Under the pieces are notes generated by a model. It was not told the DNA's origin. It made no database searches and saw only the letters and a list, made by a program, of their open reading frames with translations. From Bacteroidota bacterium (GTDB lineage: Bacteria > Bacteroidota > Bacteroidia > CAIKAF01), in NCBI GenBank assembly GCA_016866335.1, contig VGMT01000003.1:1-64000 (forward strand): a stretch of 64,000 nucleotides of DNA. Direction: 5' to 3'. Below, piece by piece: positions 8,521-19,400 of the stretch (the first letter of the stretch is position 1; the number at the start of each line of letters is the position of its first letter). The translations under genes were made by a program, and so were the position numbers.

Positions 8521-11331
8521 TTATCGGCTTAGATATAGGTTGCGTTCCGAGTAAATTTTGGTAAAAAACCGGTCGCGCAGGTTTTCAATGAAGTAAATTG
8601 CCTCGCCCGTGCTTTTCATTTCTGGGCCCAGTTCTTTGTTCACATTGGGGAATTTGTTGAACGAAAACACCGGAATCTTAATGGCATAGCCTTCTAGCTT
8701 GGGGGCGTAGGTGAAATCGGAAATCCGGTGCGTACCCAGCATCAATTTGGTTGCCCAATTTACGTAAGGCTGCTGGTAGGCTTTGCAGATAAAGGGAACG
8801 GTGCGCGAGGCCCGTGGGTTGGCTTCAATCACATAGACCTGGTCGTCTTTGATGGCGAACTGCACGTTGATGAGTCCCTTTACCCGCATGGTTTGGGCTA
8901 TTTTCTTAACGTATTCTTCCATTTTCTCCATCACCAGGGCGCCTAGGTTGTAGGGCGGTAAAACGGCGTAGGAATCGCCCGAGTGAATGCCGGCCGGCTC
9001 AATGTGTTGCATCATACCAATAATCATTACCTCTTCTCCGTCGCAAAGGGCATCGACTTCGGCCTCGATGGTACGCTCTAAAAAGTGGTCGAGCAGCACT
9101 TTGTTTCCGGGAATGTCGCGGAACAGTTCAATAAGATGGGATTCCAATTCTTCGTCGTTCAGAACGATTTTCATTTTTTGTCCGCCCAACACATACGAGG
9201 GGCGCACCAGCAGGGGGAATCCCAGTTCTTTAGAAAGAACCAGGGCCTGGTCAACGGTTTCAACGGTTCCAAATTTCGGGTAAGGAATGTCCAAGGATTT
9301 TAAGAGGTTCGAGAACCTGCCGCGGTCTTCGGCCCAATCGAGAGATTCGTAGGTAGTACCAAGGATAGGAATTCCGAATCGGTTTAATTTTTCGGCCAGT
9401 TTTAGGGCTGTTTGTCCACCCAACTGCACCACCACTCCAATGGGTTTTTCGTGCTCAATAATGTCGTTTAAATGCTCCCAAAATACGGGTTCAAAGTACA
9501 GTTTGTCGGCCGTATCGGGGTCGGTTGAAACCGTTTCGGGATTGCAGTTCACCATAATGGCTTCGAAGCCCATTTCGCGGGTGGCCAAAACGCCATGAAC
9601 GCAGCAGTAATCAAATTCAATGCCTTGGCCAATGCGGTTGGGGCCTGAACCCAAGATGATTACTTTGGGGCGATCGCTCAAAACCGATTCGTTTTCTTCA
9701 TCAAAGGTTGAATACAGGTAAGGGGTAAAGGCCTCGAATTCGGCGGCGCAGGTATCTACCTTTTTCCAGACTCTTTTAACACCCAAGGATTTTCGGTAGG
9801 CGCTGACCTCGCTTTCAAGTCGGCCGGTTACATGTGCAATTTGCCGGTCGGCAAATCCTTTTTGCTTTAAGATACGCAGGCTTGAGGCGTCGTAGGATTC
9901 AAGTTGGGTTTGCTGCATGGATTTTTCAAGCAGAGCAAGCTCTTGAATTTGGCTTAAAAACCAGGGATTTATTTGGGTAGCGCGGTGCACGGTTGACAAA
10001 GGCATACCGAGCAAAAAAGCGTCGTACACATGAAAAATGCGGTTCCAGCTTGGATTTTCAAGGCTGTGCAGAATTTCATCGCGGTTGGTTTTTCCTTTGC
10101 CGTCGGCTCCGAGTCCGTTTCGGGAAATTTCCAAGCTTTGGGCTGCCTTTTGAATGGCTTCTTGAAAAGAACGGCCAATGCCCATGACCTCGCCCACCGA
10201 TTTCATTTGCAAGCCCAGGCGGGTGTCGGCCCCTTTGAACTTATCAAAGTTCCAGCGGGGAATCTTAACAATTACGTAGTCAAGCGTGGGTTCAAACAGG
10301 GCCGTGGTGCCTGTAATGGGATTTTTTAATTCATCTAAGGTGTAGCCAATGGCCAATTTGGCGGCAATGCGAGCAATGGGGTAACCGGTGGCTTTGCTGG
10401 CCAGGGCGGAGGAGCGGCTTACGCGGGGGTTGATTTCAATGGCCATGATTTGGCCTGTTTCGGGCTGGGCGGCGAACTGCACGTTGCAGCCTCCCGAAAA
10501 ATTACCGATGGAGCGCATCATCAATATGGCCATGTTGCGCATGGTTTGGTACACGGAATCGGGCAAGGTCATGGCAGGGGCCACGGTAATGGAATCGCCG
10601 GTATGCACACCCATGGGATCCACGTTTTCGATGCTGCAAATAATAACCACATTGTCGTTGGCATCGCGGAGCAATTCCAGTTCAAATTCGCCCCATCCTG
10701 AGATGGATTTTTCAATAAGGACCTCGTGGATGGGGCTAGCGTGCAGGCCTCTATCCAGAAGCGATTCGAATTCAGAACGGTCTTTAACAAAAGCGCCCCC
10801 GGTGCCGCCTAAGGTAAAAGAGGGGCGAATAACCAAAGGGAAGCCGATGCGTTGGGCGATGTCTTTGCCTTCGAGCAGGGAGTTGGCGGTGGCCGAAGGC
10901 GCTACGGGAACGCCGATTTGGTGCATCAATTGCCGAAACTGTTCTCGGTCTTCGGTGCGGTCAATGGCCTCTACATCGACACCGATTAGGCGGACTCCAT
11001 ATTTTTCCCACATACCGGCATCGAAGCATTCCTTGCATAGGTTCAGGGCGGTTTGCCCGCCCATGGTAGGCAGAACGGCATCGATGTTTTCTTCTTGAAG
11101 AATGGATTCGATGGATTCGGGAGTCAGCGGTTTTAGGTAAATGCGGTCGGCCATGACCGGGTCGGTCATAATGGTTGCCGGGTTGCTGTTGATCAGCACA
11201 ACGCGTATGCCTTCTTCGCGCAGGGCGCGGGCGGCCTGGCTTCCGGAATAGTCGAATTCGCAGGCTTGGCCAATCACAATCGGGCCGCTGCCAATAATTA
11301 AAACCGAACGTAAAGAGGAGTCCAAAGGCAT
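8521..11331 (-). CDS. carB: Carbamoyl-phosphate synthase large subunit lacking the allosteric domain
   Basis: A 936-residue synthase subunit that makes carbamoyl phosphate from bicarbonate, ammonia and two ATP for pyrimidines and arginine. Two homologous ATP-grasp halves are seen, each opening with a dinucleotide-like motif: [17 protein letters not shown] near residue 11 and [15 protein letters not shown] near 555. In the E. coli enzyme (1073 residues) the MGS-type allosteric domain spans about 937-1073. This protein stops at 936, so that domain is absent and UMP/ornithine control through it is not expected. The start at 11331 fits the family; the open frame upstream is transposase debris. 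carA is not in the window. Confidence 0.95.
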   Translation of the reverse strand: MPLDSSLRSVLIIGSGPIVIGQACEFDYSGSQAARALREEGIRVVLINSNPATIMTDPVMADRIYLKPLTPESIESILQEENIDAVLPTMGGQTALNLCKECFDAGMWEKYGVRLIGVDVEAIDRTEDREQFRQLMHQIGVPVAPSATANSLLEGKDIAQRIGFPLVIRPSFTLGGTGGAFVKDRSEFESLLDRGLHASPIHEVLIEKSISGWGEFELELLRDANDNVVIICSIENVDPMGVHTGDSITVAPAMTLPDSVYQTMRNMAILMMRSIGNFSGGCNVQFAAQPETGQIMAIEINPRVSRSSALASKATGYPIARIAAKLAIGYTLDELKNPITGTTALFEPTLDYVIVKIPRWNFDKFKGADTRLGLQMKSVGEVMGIGRSFQEAIQKAAQSLEISRNGLGADGKGKTNRDEILHSLENPSWNRIFHVYDAFLLGMPLSTVHRATQINPWFLSQIQELALLEKSMQQTQLESYDASSLRILKQKGFADRQIAHVTGRLESEVSAYRKSLGVKRVWKKVDTCAAEFEAFTPYLYSTFDEENESVLSDRPKVIILGSGPNRIGQGIEFDYCCVHGVLATREMGFEAIMVNCNPETVSTDPDTADKLYFEPVFWEHLNDIIEHEKPIGVVVQLGGQTALKLAEKLNRFGIPILGTTYESLDWAEDRGRFSNLLKSLDIPYPKFGTVETVDQALVLSKELGFPLLVRPSYVLGGQKMKIVLNDEELESHLIELFRDIPGNKVLLDHFLERTIEAEVDALCDGEEVMIIGMMQHIEPAGIHSGDSYAVLPPYNLGALVMEKMEEYVKKIAQTMRVKGLINVQFAIKDDQVYVIEANPRASRTVPFICKAYQQPYVNWATKLMLGTHRISDFTYAPKLEGYAIKIPVFSFNKFPNVNKELGPEMKSTGEAIYFIENLRDRFFTKIYSERNLYLSR

Positions 11332-11348
11332 AGAGTGCTTTTGGATTT

Positions 11349-11356
11349 CAAAGGTA
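11349..11356 (-). promoter_or_regulatory. Promoter -7 box TACCTTTG (carB)
   Basis: Fits TAnnTTTG, 17 bp before the carB ATG. It lies between carB and the transposase remnant, so carB keeps its own promoter. Confidence 0.6.
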
Positions 11357-11399
11357 GGAAACTTTCCTGAGCTGGGGGTTGGGTTTGGGGGGTAAAAAG

Positions 11400-11770
11400 G
11401 GGGAGCTTGAATAAAAGGCGAAGCAAGGATCTGGAGATGCTTTGGGGTTGTTCTTTCGTAAGTTGGCAATGGTGTTGTGGTCTGGTTGAAGTTCAGGCAT
11501 GAGCCACATGAGTTCCAGGTTGCGTTTTCATTCCTTTTCCAGTTTTCGGCTGGAGCGAATGCGGTTCAGGTAGCCGTAAATAAAAAGGCGGGGCAAAGCA
11601 CCGGGGTGGTATGCCGGCCGGCCATTTTCCTCGCAATCGACCTTAAACCCAAGTTCAGAAAGAATCAAGCTATCCACGAACAGGTCAATCAGACGAACTT
11701 CATTATCGGCATGCGCATCCAGGCAATACATCTCCCACTGATTTCGGGGTTTTCCTTGGATAAATTTCAT
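11400..11770 (-). pseudogene. Broken IS1182-type transposase, N-terminal part
   Basis: The frame from ATG 11770 reads MKFIQGKPRNQW, then NEVRLIDLFVDSLILSELGF, NGRPAYHPGALPRLFIYGYL and [12 protein letters not shown], the typical opening of IS1182/IS1380-like DDE transposases. It then meets TGA at 11528-11530, and the same frame continues with [20 protein letters not shown], which is again family sequence. So one codon, usually Cys in this family, has become a stop. After NNPKA (about 11420) similarity ends and the rest of the transposase, with its catalytic core, is gone. The 11528-11770 stretch alone could make an 80-residue peptide. No terminal inverted repeats were found. Confidence 0.82.
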
Positions 11771-11832
11771 AAATAAAAATGCCGATTATTAGGAAGAAAA
11801 AACCAATAAATGGCCTTGAAATTGCTAATAAT

Positions 11833-12030
11833 CTAATTGTTGAAGAACTTAAAATGTCTTTTTGCTCCTCTGAAAACTTCTGCATATTCGGGTATGTCGT
11901 GAATTTGTGAAGCAAGTTTCCTTTCCCAATCTCGTTTGAAAGCAGTTTCTTTACTCAAAACCTTCTCAATTTGTCTATCGCTAACTTTATTCTGTGTTGC
12001 TACTTTGTTTATCTCTTTTGGTTCAATCAT
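11833..12030 (-). pseudogene. Internally deleted AbiEii-type toxin
   Basis: A 65-residue frame. It begins MIEPKEINKVATQNKVSDRQ-IEK, matching the start of AbiEii nucleotidyltransferase toxins (normally about 250-300 residues), but jumps directly to ETAFKRDWERKLASQIHDIP and EVFRGAKRHFKFF, which resembles the C-terminal helix of the same family. The nucleotidyltransferase core that should lie between them is missing, apparently by an in-frame deletion. The gene begins 2 bp after the antitoxin stop, the normal AbiEi-AbiEii order. The product should lack toxin activity. The deletion is inferred from family knowledge. Confidence 0.72.
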
Positions 12031-12032
12031 AC

Positions 12033-12860
12033 TTAGCTGTAAATCGGTGAAAGAATTGAATTGCTGTCAAGGTTTTGTTGGATTGCCCAACGGAAAATAG
12101 TTTTTCCTTCTTTCGGATAAGACGGTTCTAATGCTACAAAAGAATTGGTTCGTAACTTTTGCAGTTTGTCAATGACAGGATTTTCAATTTCCAATAACTC
12201 TAACAAAAATCCTAAACGCTTTATAACGGCTTGCGAATTGAAGCGTTTGGCATAATCCAACAACTTCGGGTAATCAATTTTGTCTTTTGATTTGTGGATG
12301 GCTTTGGCAACTTCCGTAATTCCACCTGCGTATTGCGGTTTAAACAGACAATCAATAAATGTTTTTTCCAAATCGGAACATTGCACTTTATTGAAACTGT
12401 CCATCCACGTTTTTTTATTGCCGAAAAAATGTGCTTCGTTATGATAGATAAATTGAAAAGGAATATCTTTTATCAAAAGCGTTGAGGGTTTGATTTGTTT
12501 GTTTACTACAATTTGTTCTTTCAAATTCGGTTGAGTAGTCAAGCTGTGAATTTGCAAAGCGGAAAAGTAGCCGATATAATATTCTGCATCACCTACAAGA
12601 TACTGTGAAAGCCAATGCCAATCGGGCATAAAAGTTTCAGAGTCTTGCTCAAAAGGAATGACGTAATAAAGTCCGTCCTTCAATCGCATCAGCAAACCTC
12701 GCTTTGTCATATCGCTTAACAGGCGTTTTACGGCATCGGTATTTGAGTTTGGCAAAAGTTGATATGCCTTGTCAATGCCAAAACACAACTGCTTTGCCTC
12801 AATCAGCTTATTGAGCAAGTTTGTTGCCTGAAACGACATGTTTTTATTTCTTATAGCCAT
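12033..12860 (-). CDS. AbiEi-type antitoxin of a type IV toxin-antitoxin system
   Basis: A 275-residue protein resembling AbiEi antitoxins: an N-terminal winged helix-turn-helix (about residues 9-70: LNKLIEAKQLCFGIDKAYQL, then VKRLLSDMTKRGLLMRLKDG), followed by the AbiEi C-terminal domain with YYIGYFSALQIHSLT. In characterised systems AbiEi represses its own promoter and counters the AbiEii toxin. An alternative start at the Met eight residues in (12839) gives a more typical N terminus. A palindrome 3 bp upstream of the ATG could be its operator. The surrounding 1.1 kb is visibly more A+T-rich than its neighbours, suggesting transfer. The partner toxin is deleted. Confidence 0.85.
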   Translation of the reverse strand: MAIRNKNMSFQATNLLNKLIEAKQLCFGIDKAYQLLPNSNTDAVKRLLSDMTKRGLLMRLKDGLYYVIPFEQDSETFMPDWHWLSQYLVGDAEYYIGYFSALQIHSLTTQPNLKEQIVVNKQIKPSTLLIKDIPFQFIYHNEAHFFGNKKTWMDSFNKVQCSDLEKTFIDCLFKPQYAGGITEVAKAIHKSKDKIDYPKLLDYAKRFNSQAVIKRLGFLLELLEIENPVIDKLQKLRTNSFVALEPSYPKEGKTIFRWAIQQNLDSNSILSPIYS

Positions 12861-12863
12861 AAG

Positions 12864-12880
12864 GTGAGCTTATAACTCAC
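12864..12880. promoter_or_regulatory. Candidate AbiEi operator palindrome
   Basis: GTGAG and CTCAC arms enclose a 7-nt AT-rich spacer (CTTATAA) just before the antitoxin ATG at 12860. AbiEi proteins are known to bind inverted repeats in their own promoter, so an operator is plausible. Confidence 0.45.
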
Positions 12881-13163
12881 TAAAAAGATATGAAAAGTAA
12901 ATTTTCCAAGCAATAGTTTCTTGAAACTTATTGACTAATGGGTTGCTTTCGGCTTCACAGTATCCACCCCAGCAACTACACCTCCAATGTTCCTGGGAAC
13001 AAGTTTTGCCATCCAGTTCTCAACCTCGGAGAACATCTTTTCTTGTAAACTCATCGAACATATATTTGCCTACAAAACTCAGCAAGCTTTTGGGGCTAAA
13101 AAATACGTGGTTGCTCGGGGGGATACGCTGTTTTGAAATTAAATGGCTTGAACCATTGTGCCG
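12881..13163. other. Gene debris between AbiEi and hairpin copy 2
   Basis: No intact gene. On the minus strand a 39-codon frame (13054 to 12935) opens MSLQEKMFSEVENW, which recalls the short accessory proteins of IS66-type elements, then diverges. On the plus strand an overlapping frame ends KKYVVARGDTLF-stop at 13136, which resembles the beginning of a LysM repeat. At most one of these readings is real. The stretch is best read as remnants left by insertions and deletions. Confidence 0.35.
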
Positions 13164-13309
13164 CCCGCGGCAGGGATTGAACCGGGTTGCCCGCAAGGGT
13201 GCCGAAGCCTGGCCCGCTAGGTGCGGAGGCGACTTTAGGAGCCCCCGCAAACCAGCTGGGCCAGCCTTTCGGCAACCGCGGACAACCGGTGAAAGCCCGC
13301 AGCCGCCCA
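13164..13309 (-). repeat. 146-bp long-hairpin element, copy 2
   Basis: Lies 112 bp after the sprA stop and reads away from it on the minus strand. Inner arms are nearly identical to copies 1 and 5 (CTGGCCC/GGGCCAG, TGCGG/CCGCA), but the second stem is CCGGGTTG/CAACCGG instead of AGCTAC/GTAGCT, so both strands changed together. The plus-strand loop is GACTTTAGGA closed by GGC/GCC. Nothing is recognised in 13310-13420. Confidence 0.88.
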
Positions 13310-13420
13310 AAAACCTTCAGCCCCTTTTTAACCTATGCCGATGCGGTTCCAGTTCCCCGTAACGGATGGACGGCTTTTGTGCGGAAAACTCAACCGCCGA
13401 TTGCCGCAAGGGCTGCTGAG

Positions 13421-16400
13421 TTAAGGCTGCAAGGTAAAGCGGATGCTGATGCCCCCGTTGGTGGTGCTGTTGGGGAACTGATTTGACACAAATGGATTGG
13501 TGCCCATGTGGTCTATAAAGGCCCGGGCCGTAATGGCTTTGCTTAGCTCGTATTCGGCAAATACTTTGATGATTAGCTGCTGTTGACCTGCTGTGATTTG
13601 CTGTACCTCTTCCTGAATTTTCCGGATGATGGTGGAGTTGTCGCGCCAGCCTACATCGGCGCGAACGTTGAATCCATTTTCAAGGCGTTTGCCGTTGATT
13701 AAGAAGGGCAGTTTGAACTTGGCTACTTTGTAGCCGGCCCCCACACTCACCTCGAACGAATTGGTTTCGGTTAGCTGATTGTTGGGGAAATTTAGGCTGA
13801 TGTTTCGGCTGCTTTTTACCTCGACCGTGGTTTGAACTTCGTTTTTAAAGGTCATATCTACCTTGATTAGGGGCTGGAACTGCTCTTGAATGCTGACGGA
13901 GTTTAGGAAGAATCGGCTTACGTAATTGCCGTCTACGCCAAACTCGTTGTAACCGAACGGAGTGGCGTTCCAATAGGCCGAATTGAGGTTGTTGTACACG
14001 TTGTTGGATTGGAAGCCGGAGAGGCCTAAGGTTGATTTGTAGCTGTGGCTTATAACGATGTTTTTAAACCGGTCGGCAAAGAAGGGAATGTTTTTAAGTC
14101 CATCGAACTGCAGTCTCCAGTTGGGGATTGGGATTTGAGGGAACATGTTTAGTTCTTGCGAAGCGGGGTCGGTACCGGTGTAGGCGCTTATGAAAGAATA
14201 ATACAGTACATCGGTTTGGTTGCCGCCAAAACCTTGCTGGAAGGGGGCGTTTGGATTTACGGTGCTGTTTGGGTTTAGTTCGGCCAGGCGTTTTGAAATG
14301 GTGCTTCGCTGCTGCAGCATGCGGTTGAAGGTGGGTGAACTGAAATTGGGGCCTAGGCCATCAAAGAACGATCCCAGTGTCATGTACGACATGCTGAAAT
14401 TGCCCATGGTAAGGGGGTTTTGGGTCCTGAAATCGTTTTCGCTGGGTACGAATCGGTAGTTGGTTTGGTAGTTTTCAGAGAAGGTGCGTTCTGCATTGAA
14501 GGTTATGCGGAATCCACGGAAGGGTTCGTAGGTTGCATTGCCACTTAAGGAGGTGGAATGGGTTCGCATGAACATTTGGTTAAGGGTAGAATCTCTGACC
14601 ATCCAGGCATCTTGCACCGCTTTGCTTTGCAGGTCTTGGTCGTTGTATTGCCGGCCGAAGGCAAAATCAGGGCCGATTGAGGCTCCGCCCAAATTCAATC
14701 CCAGCAGGTCGGTACCGGCGGCATAGCCAGGGAGTACGGTTCCGTTGGTTTGGGTGTAGCTTAGGGAAATGTTTTTAAAACCAGTAATGACGCGAACAAT
14801 GGTGTTTGGCACCACACCCCAATCCATTTTTTTGCGGATTCGTTTTCCGGAAATGCTAACGGATGCCGATTTAACATCGGCGGCAGCGATGAACCGAATT
14901 CGTTGGTCGTCCACGATTTCGACTTTGCCTTTAACGGTATCGCCATTTAGAGCCAGCACAACTACATCGACGTCTTCGGTTCTTAGTTTGTGTTTAATGG
15001 TACGTTTACGGTCTTTTTTAAACGACAAGGGTTTTGGTGCCTTCCAAGAAACCAGTTTAATTTTCACCTTAGAGGAATCGGAAATAACTTCATCGTCGTC
15101 GTTGGTTTTTTTAGGAGGAGGGCTGGCGTGGAGTTTTTTAAGGTAATCGGATTTTCTGTACAGGGAATTCATATTGAGTTGACCGTTCAACTTAATGGAC
15201 TGATTGTTTTGCACCACATTACCCCATCGGCCAAGGGTAAATTGACCGGATTGGGGTGTTTGTTCTAGGTTGCTGGCTGTCCAAGAAAAGTCGCCTCCGT
15301 ATCCTGCGGTTAGGTTTACCCAGTCAAACCACGGGAATTTGTTGATGGGTAGGGAGTAATTTGCATCAAATTTATGGTTGTAACGGGTATTTCGGCCCAA
15401 GAAGGTGGTGCGTGGTCGCACCAAGGAGTCGAGGGGCATTTCAGGTTCGTCAATGCGGGAATTGTTGGTTGCCGAGAAGGTTAGGGTTAAAGCGCGGGTG
15501 GGGTTGTATTGGAATTCGTAATTCCGGGTCCAGGTAAAGTTTTTGCGGTAGGTAGTTTCAATCAGCAGGTCGTATCGGGTGGTATTTCTGAGTTTAAATT
15601 CATTCCAATCGCGCAGAACATTTGCGCTAAATCCAATGCGTTTGGGCATGTAACTCAGGTTGAAATCTTTGATGAATTTGAGCCAAGGCGACTTTAGTTT
15701 TTTGCTGCGTTTAAAGGGTTCCCAATAATTTACGGTGGGGCTAAAACCATAGGTTAAACTTGCCTTGTGTTGGAAGGTGTTGTTGAATTCGGTTTTGGTA
15801 TCGCGAAACAGTTCCTCGGTATATGAATACGAAGCAGAGAGGTTAGATATGTCGTAAATTTTGGGTTTTCCGGCGTCTTTTCCCCGTTGCTTGCGCATGT
15901 TGTTGATGATAAAGCTTTTTCGGTTGGTTACCTCTTCGACCAGACGGCTTAACGAATCGCGTGAAAAGTCGTTGGGCAATGCACCAAGGGCGTCGGTGAA
16001 CAAAATATCTGGGTCTAGGGTATTGAATTGAGGGCTAGCAACGGAGCCGGAGTAACCAAAGAAAACAGGGATGCTTACACCGGCTTCTTTGCCGAAGAAT
16101 TTGCCCAGTTCGAATTTGGTGGTAAGGTCAATGTTGGTGGTATTTTCACGGCTTCTATCTTGGGGGCGTTGTTCAATGGAACCAAACCCAAATCGGGTGG
16201 TACCGACGGATAGGCCTACCTGCCCAAAATCGGCCAAATCGAGGGTTGTGCGAGCGAGTGCGGCCCAGCCACCGGATTCAAAGTAATCGGTGGCCCGGAG
16301 TTCGTTCACCCAAACTTGAACGCACTTGGCCATTCCGTCGTCGGGTTGAGGTTGGCCTGTTTGCCAGGGGTTGTTTTTTTTAGATGGGTTTCTAATACCC

Positions 16401-19400
16401 ACCATCATGGTACGAACGTTGGCTAGGTTTGGGTTTCCTCTAACGGAAATTCGAGCACCATCGACAATGTCGCTGTAGATTAAATTTGGGTTTTCGCCCT
16501 CGGTGTTTCGTTTGAGTTTTAGGTCTGAAAGGAGTTTTAGTTCAATGCGAACTAGGTTTTCGGCGGGCCACACATTTTCTCGGTAGGCAAAATCTTTATT
16601 TGGGTCGCCCGAGGCGGCATTGGGCTGAATGGAGACATCGGAGGGCTTGAGAGGGATTTCGTATTCGTAGTAGTTTTCAGAAGCGTCCATGCCAAGGCGA
16701 ACAAAAACGGAAACGTCGTTGCTATCCAGAGGGGCATTGTCTCTGGCTTCCAGGTGGGTATTCATGCGTACGTAGCGGTATGCGCGTAGGTCAAGTTCGG
16801 TGTTTTTAAATACTGCCTTTCCTTCTCCGTCTTTTAAGTCGCAGGCATTTAGCACCAGGGATTGTTCGTTTAATTGTTGAAGTTGGGGGTTTGCGGGGTC
16901 GATTTCGCGCGTAATTCCAGGAGGCAGAACATAAGGGAAGGGAGCTTTTTGGGTATTTTCTTCGATGTTAACCGTGGTAGAATTGAAGTCGGCGCCTTCT
17001 TGCCAGATGTCGGCTACATCGGCAATTAGGCCTTGGTAAACGCGCCAATCTGAACGGACAAGTTGCATGGTTGCCATTCTGAGAAAAACGTCATCGTCAA
17101 ATTCTTTTAGAGCCATGCGCATAAAACGGATGGAACGAAAATCGTTGATGTTGCCAAAGCGTTCGCGTTGTTCTGAATAAATGGGTATTCGGAACTGGAT
17201 CCATTTTACGGGCTTGTTGATGGTGCCCCCCGAGGGACCAGGAACCGAAACGGTTGTTTCTAGGATATCGGTGATGAAATTTTCGCCGATGTCGTCTAGG
17301 TCGTTTTGCCGCATGCTGATGCGGTATTGGTAATAGCTTTCGGGTTGATCTAAGGTGTAATTGACGTTGATGTCTTCGCTGTTGGGCACAACCCCATACG
17401 CTTCGGTATTGTTTTGAGCTGGGCTGTTGCCGTCGGGGCCAAGAAAGTGCTTGTAGCGGTTGTGGATGTAGTTTTCGCCTGGAATGTTGGTGCTGTTGTT
17501 GTAGGAAGCTCCGGCATAGTGCCTGAAATTATCGCCAGCGGGGTCTTCGCGTAGGTCTTGGAGGACGGCAGGATTTCCGGCAAATTTCAGTTCTACATCG
17601 TTCATAAAGGCCTGGAAGAAATCGCTTTCTTCTTGGTCGTTTAATCCGTCGTAGCCTACATCTTGAAGGTCTCGATTGGCGGGCAGGTTGTCAAAATTTT
17701 GGTTTATGGGTTGCAGCAAAGGGATTTTGCCCCAGGCGGTTTCGATGGTGGGTCTGTTTTCTTCGGGAGTTGGGAGCCCGTTTTCATAGCTCATTCGGCC
17801 GTCGCGTAAAAAATCTTCGTTCAGGTTTCCTACCTGCAGAAGAAGATCGCCACCCGCACCGGGCAAAAGATTTTTGTTGGTAGTCCCTGGGGTGCCGACA
17901 TCCCATTCTTTAAGTTGATTTAGGTCGTTGGCTTGATAGGGGTCCATCATCCAAAATTCTATGTAGGCAATGTTGGCTGCGTCCCAGTTGGTGGTTTCCA
18001 TGCGGCGCATCAAAAGGCCAAAGTTGCTTTTCGGGTTTTTCAAACCAACCCGATCGCTAATGCTTTCGTCAAAATTGTTGATGTCGAAGTTGTAGGGGCC
18101 GCGTTCGCCTGGGTAGAAATGGATATCGAAAACCTGTTGGTTGATTTGTTGTTGGGTGTAGTTGGGCTGAAAACCCGGAAAGACTTCCATAGGTCGCACC
18201 TCACGTAGGTAATTGTTGGCCCTCATTAAGGGGTCGTTCGAGACGTTGGCAGGGGTTTGGGTGTTTTGTCTGAAAAAGAGAGGGTCTAAGGTGAACCAGG
18301 TTAATTTTGCTCGATTAAAGCCGTAACGCAGGTCGTCAAAGAACCCTGCATTTGGGAAAGAGGGATTGTCTTGAGGGACAGAGCCCAACTTCCATTGTAT
18401 GGGGCTTTTGATTTCGATGGCGGTTTCGGCGGCCTCAAAGTCGTCTATGTACGATACTCCATTTTCGCCGTTGGCATCGATTACTCCATTGAAGCCGGGG
18501 ATCAGATGGGCGAATTCTCCGTTAAAGGTGAGCAGGGAAGGGGCTTTGGTGTCGATGCCAGGAATTTTATCGACCAAGCGGGTAACAAAGGGTAGTTCTT
18601 TGGTGAAGTTTAAATCAAGCCCCCAAATGGTGTTGTTAACGGGCTCATTGCCAATATCAATTTTTTGAGTGAGTGGCAATTCGCTCAGGTTCATAATGGT
18701 GGCACCTGCCACTACGTTTTTGCTTAGTTTGTAATCTACATGGGTGCCCATCAGACGCTTTTGCTGAATGTTGAAGGTGGCGTTGTTTTCCATCGATATA
18801 TTGATGGGCAGGCCTGAGCTTAAAATGCCGTCGTCGATGATTCGAACTCGACCAATGGCGTAATCAACGGTATAATGGGTGTTTTCAAGAAGAGTTTGGC
18901 CTCCGGCGGTGACGGTAACAGAGCCTTGAGGTACATTAAAGGCGTTCAGGCTAATTTCAGAACCGCTGGCACCCTTGTAGTTTCCTCCTAAGTAAAAGCG
19001 GTTTTTTTCTTGGTTTAATTCGGCCAGTTCTTGGATGTTATCATAAAGTTGGTCAAAGGCATAGCGTTCGGTCATGGCCTGAATGTCTACACCTGGATTG
19101 GATTGGTTTGCTTTGGTGAAAATCTGGCTTAAATAGCGTGTTGAAAAGGGTTCGGCAACGGGGAAAATGATTCTGCCGTTTTGGGCAACGATGGTTTTAC
19201 CTTCCAAGAAGTCAAAAAATCCATCTTTCTGTTGGTCGCCTTGAGGGTTTAATCTGTCAAGATTAAAAAGTTGAAGCAAAGGAGTACCGCTTACCCCTGG
19301 TGCATTGGGGAAATAGTTCACCTTTACCCCTGTTTCCGTGTCTTGGTACAGAATGTTTAGGGTGAAGTCCTTTTGGCCAATGTTAAAACCGCCGATGGAA

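Noticed and set aside
11332-11469. N-terminal extension of CarB to 11469
   Set aside because: The added residues are readthrough of transposase debris, and the promoter box lies inside this stretch.
11703-11915. 70-codon minus frame with a hydrophobic stretch (FIGFFFLIIGIFIYEIY)
   Set aside because: It overlaps the toxin remnant and the transposase start; hydrophobicity follows from T-rich DNA, and no family is recognised.
12931-13362. 143-codon plus frame running into hairpin copy 2
   Set aside because: Half of it is repeat sequence, and the rest shows frame-inconsistent fragments; not credible as a gene.
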